A DNA stretch of 64,000 nucleotides from Telmatactis stephensoni (lineage: Eukaryota > Cnidaria > Anthozoa > Actiniaria > Isophelliidae), in the NCBI GenBank assembly GCA_029948255.1, contig JALIZF010001430.1:124001-188000 (forward strand), given 5' to 3'. Below the pieces are notes generated by a model. That model was given only the letters and a program-made list of their open reading frames with translations. It did not search any database and was not told the DNA's origin. Shown piece after piece: positions 47,095 to 62,662 of this stretch (its first letter is position 1; each line of letters begins with the position of its first letter). The translations under genes were made by a program, and so were the position numbers.

Positions 47095-48000
47095 CCTGGA
47101 ACAACATTTCTTTGGTTTGAGCTTATCAAGGATTTATGCCTATTATATGACGTCTACCCAGGAATTTTTCGTTCTGAAGAGAAGGTAAAAGAAAGAGAGC
47201 AAGTGTTTTAAGAGCCTTCATACTGACAACAGCTACGCTAAGAGTGTTTTTGAAGATTCATATGCGTGAAAATAGAAGACATGAACAAGAGGACAGGGAA
47301 GAATGTAATGGTTACGCCATGCTACCATATGTTCAAGTAGTATCAGAGAGAGTCAAATTAAAAGAGTGTTAGAGAACCATGCCATTAAAATATTGATCAA
47401 CCCCCTTTGTACACTACACCGTGTGCTTTCAAAGCCACTAAAGACACCATCCCTGGCCTTCAGACAAGAAGACTGGTATACTCTTGGGAATCGTCTATCA
47501 AATTTCATGCATGTAACGATATGTGACCATGAAGCAGTGTACATTGGGGAAACTGGAAGGTTATTAAAAACTAGGATGAAAGAACACATGGCCAGAGTCA
47601 GGTTGGCAAAAACACATACATCTGCCTATTATCAGAACATGCTCGTAAACAAGGTCACGATATTTCTTCGAACAACCTCAAAATCCTTGCTAGCGAAGCG
47701 TCCTGGATCAAATGGTCAGAGGCATGATTTACTCGCCAGAAATAAACACGCGCGTATTTTTTAACAAAGACTTGCAGAATTTTTCCAGCTAATTATATTT
47801 TTCTGATGTACAAATAATGGAATTTATCATGCAATCTAGGCACGCGCATGAATTGTGATTAGTCGATAGCACGCACTGATTTCCTTTGCTATATTAACTG
47901 AACGTTTTGTAGATCTATTCAATCCCTGATGGTGGGCCAAGTGGCCCGAAAGCTTGGAGATTAAAAATGTCTATTTTACGTGGAGGAAACGCTTTCACTA
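47095..48000 (+). mobile_element. Penelope-like element remnant 1 (GIY-YIG end)
   Basis: Degenerate 3' part of a retroelement reverse transcriptase and endonuclease. Recognisable pieces are LPYVQ-type sequence near 47320, NPLCTLHRVLSKP (47399-47437) and the GIY-YIG core AVYIGETGRLLKTRMKEH (about 47536-47589), followed by a non-coding end with GGCCCGAAAGCTTGGAGATT (47945-47964). Frameshifts break it. It lies upstream of K2 and is part of the duplicated unit. Confidence 0.75.
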
Positions 48001-48029
48001 TCACATATACTGAAACCTACGTACGACGT

Positions 48030-50480
48030 ACTTAATCTGAGAAAATTGCTGGAAACATTTTCCCAGGACATTTGCAATGCATATTTTATCAAATTGCCAA
48101 TAATATGGTATGAAATGCCCCATATTCAGTGACGTTATAATGACGTGTAATGACGTCACATCAAACATTATTGATTGTTAAACGCTAAGGATCATGGTCT
48201 TAGGAGGGGGACAAAACAGCAACAACACAAAGAAAATTGATATAAAAATGCGTTTTATTGGAAATCGAGAAAAGAAATGAAATTTATTGCAGTGGAATAC
48301 AATAAATAGTGTTGTTAAATATGATCACAGCACTGACGAAATACTGGCATTGTTGGACTAAAACACGATTTTTGATACATGATTTATAATTAGGTTTTTA
48401 GCATGTCGCTGAGGTTTCTTTGCGATGTCTGATTAGCTTCATTTCGTTTCCAGTTTCTCTTCTACTGTAAACTAAGCTGGACAGCTTTTCGTTTCTAGAA
48501 TAAATAATCAGAAGAAAATATGAGTTATATTTATAAAGAGTCAAAGAAGGGAGGAGAAATATTCCATAATGTTTAGTATGTAAGTAAGTAACTTTATTTA
48601 CTGAGGTAGCACATGACAGTAATAGTAACTGATGACCCAGTGGCCCCTCAAATAAAACAAAACAAAACAAAAATATATATATATATAGATAGATAGAATA
48701 AATATATAAATAGATCTAAGATATAAATTTATCGATTTGTAAAAATGTTAAAAATGTAAAATATAAAAAAATATGCCTACATATATATGAATAATAATTA
48801 AATTAAATTGAAAATTGAAAAATATTGAAAAATATTATTATTCATTTAATCTATTAACTTCAAATAATGAAGGCGGTGTTGATGATGTTCCTTAATGGCG
48901 CAATATAAAACTTAAAGTAGCAAATACCTAGTATACTCGATATTATATATATCTATAAATAATCAATAATCAAATCATTTGGAAAACATTAAATCAACTT
49001 TTTGTTTATTGTTTTTTTTACATCACGCGCGCGCGTTTTTCTCAAATATATCTTACAATATTGAATGCAAGTAAGTAGTAAGAGTCTGGCGAGTCCAGTG
49101 ACTAGTCTGCGTTGTTAGTGGTCTGCGGTTTCATTTGGTTAGTTATATATGTTCGGCTAAGTATAAAATATGGTATATTATCATGATTCCTTTGAATGAT
49201 TCTAACGTATCACATATAAATAACTTATAATTTTTGGCCACCGCAAACTCGGAAGCTAGCTTAGCGCTAGCTCAGGATTGAATCTATAAAAATTAACATT
49301 GATTTTATTTATTTATAATAATTTAAAGGAGAATCTGAACGATTATTATTATAAGCCCAAGTGTGATAACGTTTTTGCTCCCTCTTTATACCATAATCCT
49401 TTTCGATCGCGAGCCTACCACAAACAAGATGCTCAATTGACCAGTCCGAAAAATATGGCCGTAGAGCATGACACAGGAAGCCCAAAGATGCTGGTTTAAT
49501 GACAGTTTCGCACTTTCGCGGTCGCGTTAATAATAGAAATGAGTCTACGTGATCGAATTCAGAATGGATTATCGCTCAACTTGTTACTCGGTGGGCTTAG
49601 CCCAACGATTTTTAAATCCTCGCTTGTTATTGTTTTTGTTCTTCTGTAACAAATGGGTAATAAGTCTCTACAGCGCATGCTCATTTGAAGACTCCTAACT
49701 AGAACTTATGATGACGCGCTTAAGGTAGTGTCAGCAATTTTACTTCTCCTCTCGACTCCGAAGGCCTTCTAACAAACTGATTTCTACGGCTTACTCATGA
49801 TGTTTCATAAATCTCTCGTTTTCAATAAGAGTGAAGAGTGAAGAGTGAAGAGTGAAGAACGAAAGTTAAAGAGACACGTCCAAATAGTGATCAAGAAAAC
49901 AGTTTCCAAGTCGTAACGAATTTGCGATGTTGTGCAAACCAGTTTATGTTGCTAAGACAAAAGATGATAAGAATTGAACCAAATTTTGTGATCAATATTG
50001 AGCTTTGCGTTTTGTTGAAGATCTCTAGGCCCTGATCTTAACTACATCACGAACCAAATACAAAATTTCGAGTGTAGCTTGAACATATGCCTCGTACGAC
50101 GAGAAGAAATATAAATAAATCATAACCTTTGATATCAATGACAGCCATATTAGCTGCCTTCCTCGTGATTTGAAAGTCTAAGCCAATCATATGACGCCAC
50201 GTTTTTCATATTGTGCATTTTGCTGCACAGGAGGAAACTGAACTCCGGCGGCTTTAGCTAAGGTAATTCAACTAATCAAAACTGTTATTATGATTGTTTC
50301 TCGCAGGATTTTAATATTTGAATATGCATGAAAGGTACTTCAAAAGGTTTCTGGTATAGTGAGAGATAGTGAGAGGGGCCAAAACGTCGTCACTATTGGG
50401 CCTTACTGTAATTCAAAAGTTTACTGGTGTTTTGGTCGAATGGACATGACCGTGAAGTGGAAACCTCATAGCAAACCTAT
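48030..50480. other. intergenic, end of K2 unit
   Basis: AT-rich, with an AT microsatellite at 48672-48690. The interval 49060-49250 (AAGTAGTAAGAGTCTG..., GGTCTGCGGTT) recurs at 58280-58470, marking the corresponding edge of the K3 unit. No gene is supported. Confidence 0.5.
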
Positions 50481-50500
50481 CCGTCAACCTCTTCTTATCC

Positions 50501-50610
50501 TCATGCATGATTCTTACCGTTGGAGTTGTTGCTTGTAAGACATCTAGGCTTCTCCGTCTTCGCGGCAGGACATTTGTCACTCAGCCAGACACTGAATGGT
50601 GCTATATTGT
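50501..50610 (-). CDS. K3 tail exon (KCPAA motif)
   Basis: Acceptor ATAATCTAG, phase 1. It shares SVWLSDKCPAAKT and the SNGKNHA-stop end with K2. Confidence 0.7.
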
Positions 50611-53600
50611 CTAGATTATACATCAGTGGTAAGTTAATAGGAGTCGCTTTCAACTCAAAATTTAGTTTAGATGTAACGGTACATCAAGGTCTGTCTTCTG
50701 CCATTTGTTTGTTCATTTGCTTGTTTCTTTTTCCGCCAACAAGTAAAATCAATGTGTGGCATGGCGTACGAGGTACACACCGAGTTGTGTTGATACCGTG
50801 GCACAAAGCGTTGCTTTGATATCTTCCGTTCACTAAGGGGATGTTTACATGGCACTGGGATCCTAGCACTAGCTAGGATCATCGTAGCAGACGAATCATC
50901 CTACCTGCTATACATTTGCTGCATTCTGTTTAGTAGGATGATCCTAAGTGAAGACACAAATTTCCAGGTAAGTAGAATGCAGTAAATGTATAGCAGGTAG
51001 GATGATTCGCCTGCTAGGATGATCCTAGTAGTGCTAGGATCCCAGTCCCATGTAAACACCCCTTAAACATCTATCTAGAAATTAATTATCATCAGACCAA
51101 ATATGGAATTCTTTTGCTTTCAAAAGGTATACCCCAATCGTTCATTTGGTACGGCATGCAGAAACCATGTAAAGATCTTGTAAATTATTTACATAGGTAT
51201 GGTACGTAAATATATCCGATGTATGGAAATATCCTGTAAAATCCAGTAATTTGTAATAAATTATGCAAAAACCTCGCTCGCGAGAATATAAAAAAAATGT
51301 AGCGTGTATCACGGCTGTACGCTAAACAACTGGATCTTTACATGGTTTTTACATAATTTTTACACACTGCGCTGCAATTGATTCAGTTGATAGTTGCAAG
51401 GAAGTGAAGTACTCACGAATTCCCAGACAAAATGCTTCACATGCTTGTTTGGAGCAAAAGTTGTTCAAATTGCCTCCACATCCACCATAACAAAAGAGCT
51501 CACAGGTTCCTGTCTGAGTATTGAAGAAGAAACGAGGAGTATTTGCACCACCGTAACCAGGGATCTTTGGTAAGGTGCAAATGTGCTTGTTGATTGGAGG
51601 ACCTGGTGCTGATTAATAATAATATGATTTTTATGTGTTTTGTATGTTAAAGTTTGTGCGGTGTTTATTATATGCATGCTAAAAAAAGACATGGAATGTC
51701 TAAACCAGAGAAAACAATCTTATTTAGACCCTATGCAAAAATGGCTGTAACTAATTTGCATAAATTTGAAATTGGACATTCAAATAGTTTTAGGACTGGA
51801 AGAAATTTTGTTTATAGGAGGAGGAATAGCTTAGTGTAATGTGAAATTCATCTTTAACATGAAATCATGAATCCAAGTGAAATTATTAACATTTTCAAAA
51901 CCAACAAAATTTTCAAAACCAGGCTGGACGGGGCAAACTGTGGAAAATCAAATACAAAGCTTCAAATTTAGATTTTCAGGAATTACAGCCACTGCTTTCA
52001 AACTTTCCAAAGTTACATGTCTTTGGACCCTTGTTAAAAAGATAAAGCCATTTTTAAGGTAACTTTTATAGCAAAGGGGCAAACAAAGAAATCACAATAT
52101 GCATTTTGCACTGTCAATGTCTGCCGAACTTTGAAAAGTGGCAGTTTTGAGGGCACGGGAACGTCGTTATATCCCTTGGCTCCTGCGGGATTGATTTACA
52201 CTATATGGACTTACTTGGACTTGTTGGACTTCCTGTGGACTTACTTGGAGTTGTTGGACTTCCTGTGGAGATACTTGGAGTTGTTGGATTTCCTGTGGAC
52301 TTACTTGGACTTGTTGGATTTCCTGTGGGCGTAGTTGGTGCTGAATAATAAGAAATATAATTTATTATGTAAATTAATTATATGAATAGTTTTCAGTGTT
52401 TTGGTCTGGAATAGACTAGGTAAAACATTACATTTTCTGGTCTGAATTGATTAGGGGTTTGCCAGGCGTCCGATCCTATCCACATTTGTCAGGGTGTTTC
52501 CTCGCGGGCTGCAGGTACTTACCAGGTGACGGTATAGCAAAGCATTGCTTGTAACAGTCAAGTTCACTTTTAAAATTGTTTGCGTTGCCTTTACATCCAC
52601 CATAAATGAACTTCTCGCACCGAGAGCTAGAAGTATTAAAGAAAAATCGTGGGAAATATCCAAAGCAAGGACCAACTTCCTTCGGTTGTAGGCATTTTGG
52701 GTTTATTGGTTGACTACGGCCTTGTACAGTGACATCTGAAACATTAAGCATAACTTGAAATGAGTTAGGGTAGTTCGGGACCCTTGGTACTGCGCATCTT
52801 CCGCGCGCGTTCAAGCGCGCGCACTTTTATTAAAGAACATTTGTTTATCCGTGTGAAGTCTGGGAACTAACGAGTCAGCGATTGAAAAGCGAAGAAATTC
52901 TACTTTTAGTGAAGAAAAATAACATTTTATAGACAAACAATTTTTGCGCGTGGGAAATGCGCAATGGCAAGGACCTGAAACTACCTTATGTAATGTCAGT
53001 ACTCTATTTATGCGTTGTTACAGATTTCCATTCCAATTCATTACACATTCATACACCAACGCAGCCCAAATTAAAGGCCCTCCCACACGAGCAAATTATA
53101 GCATTTTTATTTCCGTCTACACATACAAATCGCATACGAACAGGCGCATTCGGGGCACATTGAACTTGGTCAAATTTTCATATCTACACGAACAAAATTT
53201 GTTTGTCGTAGAAAATTTGCTTGTGTTGAGAGCCTTTATTACGTTGCAAATGAAAAGTTATGGCTGATAACTGAAAAAATTGAAATTTTCAATGTGTTCC
53301 TTCGTGTCAACGTGGAACCTTTTGCGCTTCATTTAATTTGTAAAAAGGTGTTGAATAAAACGTGGTTTTGCTGTAATCTCTACGGGATGGCAGGTTAGCC
53401 TCAGGAATGCAAGGAGCAATGTTGCTTAGTAACAAAATGTCCCACATGTCTTTAATCAACGACATATATGGAATTATAATTTTGATTTTCTCCAGCAAAA
53501 TCGACCTTCATCATAAGCTTTTAAAGCCACAATGTAAAATTGTCATCCTGGCATACTTCAACAAAGTTTCATAAGGGATGTGCCTCCAGAGGACTTGACC

Positions 53601-54389
53601 CTATTTATTTAAAACCACCCTGTAAAATTGCTCCATGGATGCTTCATCAAGTTTTGAATAAGGGATGTGTTCCTAGAGGACTAAAAAGTTATTTTAACCC
53701 GGGGTTTTAAAAACCTTATTTTAACCCGGGGTTTTACACCAATAACCCTTCCAAAATCGGGCCCTGCCCAGGGCGTGGCAAACGATCAAAGTGAAATTGG
53801 TAAAATGGTCTCCATTGCCAAAACATGCAGGTGGATGAAGTGTAGCCAACACGATATATATCTCACTTAATCTAAAAGACGTGGAAATCCTGCATTAAAC
53901 TCTTGCGGCTTTTAGAAATCATGGCAAAAGTGATATATACAGACATAGTAGAAAACTATCAAAATCTCAAAGAAATATCATACTGTATATATATCAACCA
54001 AAGAATCAATCCACTCAATCAATCAATCCACGACTGGCGTTTGACCCTTATTTTAACGCGGAATCAACACTAAAAATCTTCCCCAGCCCAAGGCGTGGCA
54101 AACGATTACGACTAAAATTAGTAAGTGATCTCATTGACACAATACGATGATGGATGATGTAGCCAACACGATATCACACTCAGTCAGTTTAAAAAGACGT
54201 GAAAGTCCTGGCTTAGTGTCTTGCGGCTTTTAGAAATGAGGATCACAAAAGTGATATACAGACATAGTAGAAAACTGTCAAAATTTCAAAGGAATATGAT
54301 ACTTTATATATATAAACCAAAGAATCAATGCACTTACTCATGGCTAGGATAACACAAAAGTAGACAATTATTTTCATCTTCATTCTCAT
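50501..54389 (-). CDS. K3, Kunitz protein with mucin-like linker
   Basis: Exons: 54338-54389 (signal peptide), 52523-52735 (domain 1), 52215-52340 (linker), 51417-51602 (domain 2), 50501-50610 (tail, stop TGA). All phase 1; 687 nt, 228 residues. Domain 1 is canonical: KCLQPKEVGPCFG, PRFFFN, RCEKFIYGGCKG, NANNF, DCYKQC, with six Cys and Phe at P1, which would favour chymotrypsin-like targets by family rules. The linker is about 42 residues of Pro/Thr/Ser-rich repeats (STGNPTTPS type), likely O-glycosylated. Domain 2 is the Cys14-less type (LPKIPGYGG, TCELFCYGGCGG, NNFCSK). The tail has DKCPAAKTEKPRC. K3 alone keeps a canonical inhibitor domain and has the linker. Confidence 0.85.
50834..51065. 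mobile_element. inverted-repeat element, family F
   Basis: TAAGGGGATGTTTACATGGC and CATGTAAACACCCCTTA are inverted ends. Inner arms match for long stretches (GATCCTAGCACTA / TAGTGCTAGGATC; ACCTGCTATACATTTGCTGC and its complement). It lies in the last K3 intron and is absent at that point in K2. Confidence 0.85.
51417..51602 (-). CDS. K3 domain 2 exon (Kunitz-like, no Cys14)
   Basis: Same seven-Cys pattern as in K1, K2 and K4. Two in-frame acceptors six bases apart (after ATTAATCAG, or after CACCAG) are possible; the second matches K2. Confidence 0.85.
52215..52340 (-). CDS. K3 Pro/Thr/Ser linker exon with repeated donor sites
   Basis: Four 30-nt units encoding (S)TG.PT.PS-type repeats. Each unit ends CCAAGTA; three of the four contain a full CCA-A-GTAAGTCC donor, so splicing at any of them would stay in phase 1. 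It starts at acceptor ATTATTCAG. Confidence 0.75.
52523..52735 (-). CDS. K3 domain 1 exon (canonical Kunitz, P1 Phe)
   Basis: All six Cys at the standard spacing, with GPCFG at the reactive loop. Acceptor TGTTTCAG, donor GTAAGTACC. Confidence 0.9.
52768..52935. repeat. dispersed repeat M, copy 2
   Basis: Matches 36548-36715. It lies in K3 intron 1, about 30 bases upstream of the domain 1 acceptor. Confidence 0.75.
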
Positions 54390-54452
54390 ATGTGGGTGAA
54401 CGACGTCACGAGCTTTAGAAAACTGAAGTACCCATCCGTGCCTTAATCCTGC

Positions 54453-54458
54453 TTTATA
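54453..54458 (-). promoter_or_regulatory. K3 TATA box
   Basis: Minus-strand GATATAAAGCAGG, about 64 bases upstream of the ATG at 54389. Confidence 0.65.
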
Positions 54459-55629
54459 TCTGTAGGGACTGGTAGGTCACGTGACACCAGTTATGATCTC
54501 GCGTTCTCAGGCAACCAACAAGACAGTCAGTTAGACCAACGCAGTGGTGTTCTTTCGAAGCCGATTGACTTATAAAGACTAGTGCAAATTTATTTCATTT
54601 TTGAAATGATATTTCATTCATGAACTGAATTTACTAACAGCAAGAAAACTAAGGAATAAAATACTTCAAAAACTAGTTTAAGTTGGCAGCTTGAAGGCAT
54701 AGCCATTTTGAGAGGGCCAGGATATTTGTGTGCCGTTTTGTCTGGTATTTCTGGGGGCGACCTGCACTTTTCGGAAGATTTCATCCAATTGGTGGGCCAC
54801 CAGACTATCTAAACAAAAGAAACTTTTGAAAACGGCAATGAAAACAATCTTTTTGTTTTATCAAACCAAAGAGATGACATCTTACAATATGGTACAGATT
54901 ATCTGTATTTCTGGAAAAAGGAATGCACACACCACACCACCTTTAATTAAAGTCTTGTCGTTTTTACACACAGACCTATCCTACAAATCTTTGTAATTGT
55001 CATCATCATCATCATCATAGTTTACTCAGTGGAATATTGGCCTCCAGAGTCCGAGGATTCTGACCGCCCGTAGCGATCATGCTAATGCTTGCAGTAATTT
55101 AAGTCTTCAATCTTCAACGTACTTCGAGTTTTTCAATTCTCTGATGATACAAAGGCTGACATCTTTCAAATTTATTATCATGGAAAACAGGTTTGTACGT
55201 GTACCAAAAGCCAGAGGGCATATTTCATACTTTATGAAGTCAAACAGCCGCGGGAAATTTGAATCGACGGGGAGTTCTAGTGCTTTGTTTTATTTTCCTT
55301 TTGTTACCTGTTTGCCCTCTGGGGCTTGGAAAAAATGCACTTGTAATTTATGATTGTAGATTCTACTGAGTTACAATCGATAGTTGAGTGTAACATAAAA
55401 AGTGCCATTTATGGGGTCATACATGAAGTAGTAACCTAGTAGTTAAAGTAATAGCTACACTTTTAAATCAGTTACAAGTGAAATTTTTTTAGTGGACTTG
55501 AATCTGGACTAAAAGGTTTACAACTCTTGTTCAATTATTGCGAAATACATAATTACCATTTATTTCATTATAAATCATGTGCAACTGAACCCTTGCTTCA
55601 AATTAACAGTATCCATTCAGCGTAATGTA
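54459..55629. other. K3 5' flank, duplicated block
   Basis: Same blocks as upstream of K2 (45540-46830). It includes an ATC run near 54996-55018 not seen in K2. No gene is supported. Confidence 0.55.
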
Positions 55630-56369
55630 TATATGACCTGGAACAACATTTCTTTGGTTTGAGCTCATGAAGGATTTACGCAAATTAGATGATGTCTACC
55701 CAGGAAATTTTCGTTCTGAAGAGAAGGTAGAAGAGCGAGCCGGAGCACGTGTTTCAAAGCCTGCATACTGGCAACGGCTACCCTAGAAGTTTCTTTGAAG
55801 ATTCATATATGCGCGAAAATAGAAGACATGAACAAGAGGACAGGACGAGAGGACAGTCTTACAGGGAAGAATGTAATGGTTACGCTGCGCTACCATATGT
55901 TCAATAAATAATTATATAACAGAGAGTCAAAAGAGTGTTAGAGAACCATGCAATTAAAATATCGATCAATCCCCTTTGTACACTACACCGTGTGCTTTCA
56001 AAGCCACTAAAGACACCATTCCTTCAGACAAGAAGACCAGAATCGTCTATCAATTTCATGCATGTAACGATTGTGAAGCAGTGTGCACATTGGGGAAACT
56101 GGAAGGTTATTAAAAACTAGGATGAAAGAACACATATATAGCCAGAGTCAGGTTGGCAAAAACACATGCATCTGCCTTATCAAAACATCATGCTTGTAAA
56201 CAAGGTCACAACATTTCTTCGAACAACATCAAAATCCTTACTAGCGAAGTGTCCTGCATCAAATGGTCAGAGTCATGGTTTATCGCCAGAAATAAACACG
56301 CATTATTTAACAAAGACTGGCAAAGTGTTTCCGGCTTATTATATTACTCTGATGAACAAACAGAATTTA

Positions 56370-56510
56370 GAGTGATTACACTTAACCCGTGAAATAGTTA
56401 GTAGACTACTAGTTACTAGTAAACCTTATTTCCATTGTTCTCTTTTGTCTCTATTGAACTATTACACACTAAAATTGAGTTAGTGTTTCACGGGTTAAGT
56501 GTAACGACTC
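56370..56510. mobile_element. TA-flanked 141-bp element, family A copy 2
   Basis: GAGTGATTACACTTAACCCG and CGGGTTAAGTGTAACGACTC, TA on both sides. Exactly 141 bp. The empty site is visible in the first Penelope remnant (GAATTTATCATGCAATC, near 47821). Confidence 0.9.
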
Positions 56511-56536
56511 TATCATGTAATCTAAGCACGCGCATA

Positions 56537-56677
56537 GAGTGCTTTTCATAAACCCGTGAAACAAATTTTACTTATTACAGTGTAATAGCCAGATTTAAAC
56601 AATGGAAAACAAAAGAATTATAGTGTAATAGTACTAAATACGCTAAAATGTATTTCACGGGTTTATGAAAACCACTC
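56537..56677. mobile_element. TA-flanked 141-bp element, family A copy 3
   Basis: GAGTGCTTTTCATAAACCCG and CGGGTTTATGAAAACCACTC, TA on both sides, 141 bp, only 26 bases from copy 2. Confidence 0.9.
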
Positions 56678-57185
56678 TAGTGATTAGTCGATAGCGCACA
56701 CTGATTTCAAACGCTTTATTAACTGAACGTTTTGTAGATCCATTCAATCTCTGATGATGGAACGAGTGGGCCGAAAGCTTGAAGATTAAAAATGTCTATT
56801 TAACGTGGAGGAAACGCTTTCACTATCACATATACTGAAACCTAGTACGTACGACGTACTTAACGACTTACATTGTAAACATTTTCCCAGAATATTTCCA
56901 ATGCATATTTTATCAAATTGCCAATTATGGTTTGAAATTGCCCTTATTCGTAATGACGTCACATCAAAACATTTTATTGTTAAACGCTGTATAAGGATCA
57001 TGCATGGTCTTAGGAAGGGGATAAAACAGCAACAGAAAATTGATATAAAAGTGAGTTTTATTAACAGATAGCAATCAAATGCAATTGAAACGTTAATGCA
57101 AACTTTACTGGTTTATACATTACTGACGAAACACTGGCAGTAAAGTTTTGATTTATGAAGTACTTATTTATTTTTTGATACAGTG

Positions 57186-57551
57186 AAGCTCTTCATTATC
57201 TAAAACTACCAGACTAGATGAAAGACGAAGTGAACTTTGTTTGAACACACTCCAAAAGATATCAAGAGGGGGCCCACTCACTAATCATCTTCCTACGACG
57301 AGGGCATCTGCGCACCATTACCAAACAAGAAACTCAAAGAACTATACAATACCAAAGCATAGAACTGAAAGATTACGTCGTAGTTTTTTTCCAAGTACAA
57401 TTTTATCTTTTAATAATCAATAGTATATCTTATAGCCAATTATAATATATTAATAGATATTAATTCCGTTTGTTACAACATTTGTAATTCATTTAAATGC
57501 GAGAAATGTTGAAATTAAACTTATTATTATTATTATTATTATTATTATTTT
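57186..57551 (+). mobile_element. 3' end of a non-LTR retrotransposon
   Basis: Decayed frame whose last 60 codons (ISRGGPLTNHLP, TRASAHHYQTRNS, HRTERLRRSFFPS) resemble the C-terminus of CR1/L2-type reverse transcriptases. It is followed by an (ATT)n tail, as expected for that group. The upstream part is frameshifted and the element is 5'-truncated. Confidence 0.65.
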
Positions 57552-57654
57552 TGTTTAGTTTCTTTCTCGCTTCCACTTCCCAATTAGTTAGTTGTAAATT
57601 ACATTCATAGAGAGATTTACAATTTGTAACCAACAAAACAATGAAATAAGTTTC

Positions 57655-57735
<81 letters not shown>
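57516..57735. repeat. (ATT)n tracts
   Basis: Two blocks, 57520-57550 and 57656-57732. The first forms the tail of the retrotransposon remnant. Confidence 0.95.
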
Positions 57736-57736
<1 letters not shown>

Positions 57737-58027
57737 GATTTATGATTACTGTAGTCGCTATTTTATCACGTCACTGAAGCTTTTTGCTATGGATTATCTT
57801 CATGTCGTTTCCAGTTTCAGTCTTGTGCATGGTAAGCTAAGCTTTCGTTTTCTACAATAAACAACCAGAAGAAAACATGAGTTATTTATAAAGAGTCAAG
57901 AAAGAGAGGAGAAATAGTAATCAGTAAATAGTATTTTTTATATAATATATGTTTTTGTGCGCAATTTATATAAACACGGACGCCAGCCAATCAGCGCGCG
58001 CGTTTTATCTCAAATATCTTATAACAG

Positions 58028-58262
58028 AACAGCAAGTCATAACATGACGAGTATGCGCGAGCCGCTGGACTGAAGTGGCCTCAATTACGGTTTTAACCTG
58101 GCTTAGGGCTACAATAGAGTCGTATATAGTCTCCTCAAAGTTTTTCGGAGTATTACATTCGAGTGCAGAAGTACGAACAGCTAGAAATAATCCTTTCAAA
58201 ATTATCCATTTGTCCAAGACAATAGAAGTTGGAGACATGCGCAGATGTTATCACTTGCTGCT
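58028..58262. mobile_element. TIR element family B, copy 2
   Basis: Inverted orientation relative to 10580-10824, with matching interior (GGCTTAGGGCTAC, ACAGCTAGAAATAATCC). Right end TGTTATCACTTGCTGCT. Flanks CTTATAACA / CTTATAATA are a probable 9-bp duplication with one mismatch. Confidence 0.75.
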
Positions 58263-58818
58263 CTTATAATAGTGAAAATACACGTAAGTAGTAAGAGTCT
58301 GACTAGTTGAGTGATCTAGCCTGTGTTGTTAGTGGTCTGCGGTTCCATTTGGTTAGTTATATATGATCGGCTAAGTATAAAATATGGTACATTATCATGA
58401 TTAATTCCTTTGAATGATCCTAACGTATCATATAGAAAGAACTTATCATTTTTGGCGACCGTAAACCAGGGCCGGTTAATTCGAAAGCAAATGGCGATAA
58501 TTCAGGGAAGTACTGAATTGGTATCAGTTATGAATAATTAAATTTATCCAACTCATTAATAATTCATTAGAAAACACAATAGAAATCAGCTCCGTATCGG
58601 ATATAAAGATTTTGGTTCATTTGCATAAACTTTAACTTGGATTTTCTAAGCTAAAATAGTCAAACTTGGAAAATTCTGGTCAAATATGATAATTGACAGC
58701 TAAGCGTTAGACTAGCGTTTGATCAGTAATATAAAGAACTCGAGAGCGTTCGGCTCGGATCTTTATTCATCCAATATAACACGCTCTGTCGTTCTTTACA
58801 CATTACATAAACTCTCTC

Positions 58819-62592
<3,774 letters not shown>

Positions 62593-62656
62593 ATGTGGCT
62601 GAACGACGTTGCGAGATTTAGAAAACTGAAGTCACCAATCCGTGCCTTAATCCTGC

Positions 62657-62662
62657 TTTATA
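62657..62662 (-). promoter_or_regulatory. K4 TATA box
   Basis: Minus-strand GATATAAAGCAGG, about 65 bases upstream of the ATG at 62592, with CACGTGAC further upstream. Confidence 0.65.

Larger units (their letters stand above)
55630..56850 (+). mobile_element. Penelope-like element remnant 2, interrupted
   Basis: Paralogue of the copy at 47095-48000 with the same landmarks (NPLCTLHRVLSKP near 55970-56010, then a broken GIY-YIG region and AWFIARNKHALFNKDW-like sequence near 56280). Two family A elements (56370-56510, 56537-56677) have inserted in it. Several frameshifts; not functional. Confidence 0.75.

Noticed and set aside
55144..55353. 69-codon frame in the K3 flank with a relative in K2
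   Set aside because: Duplicated DNA, but the frame is not maintained as a protein in the K2 and K4 copies.
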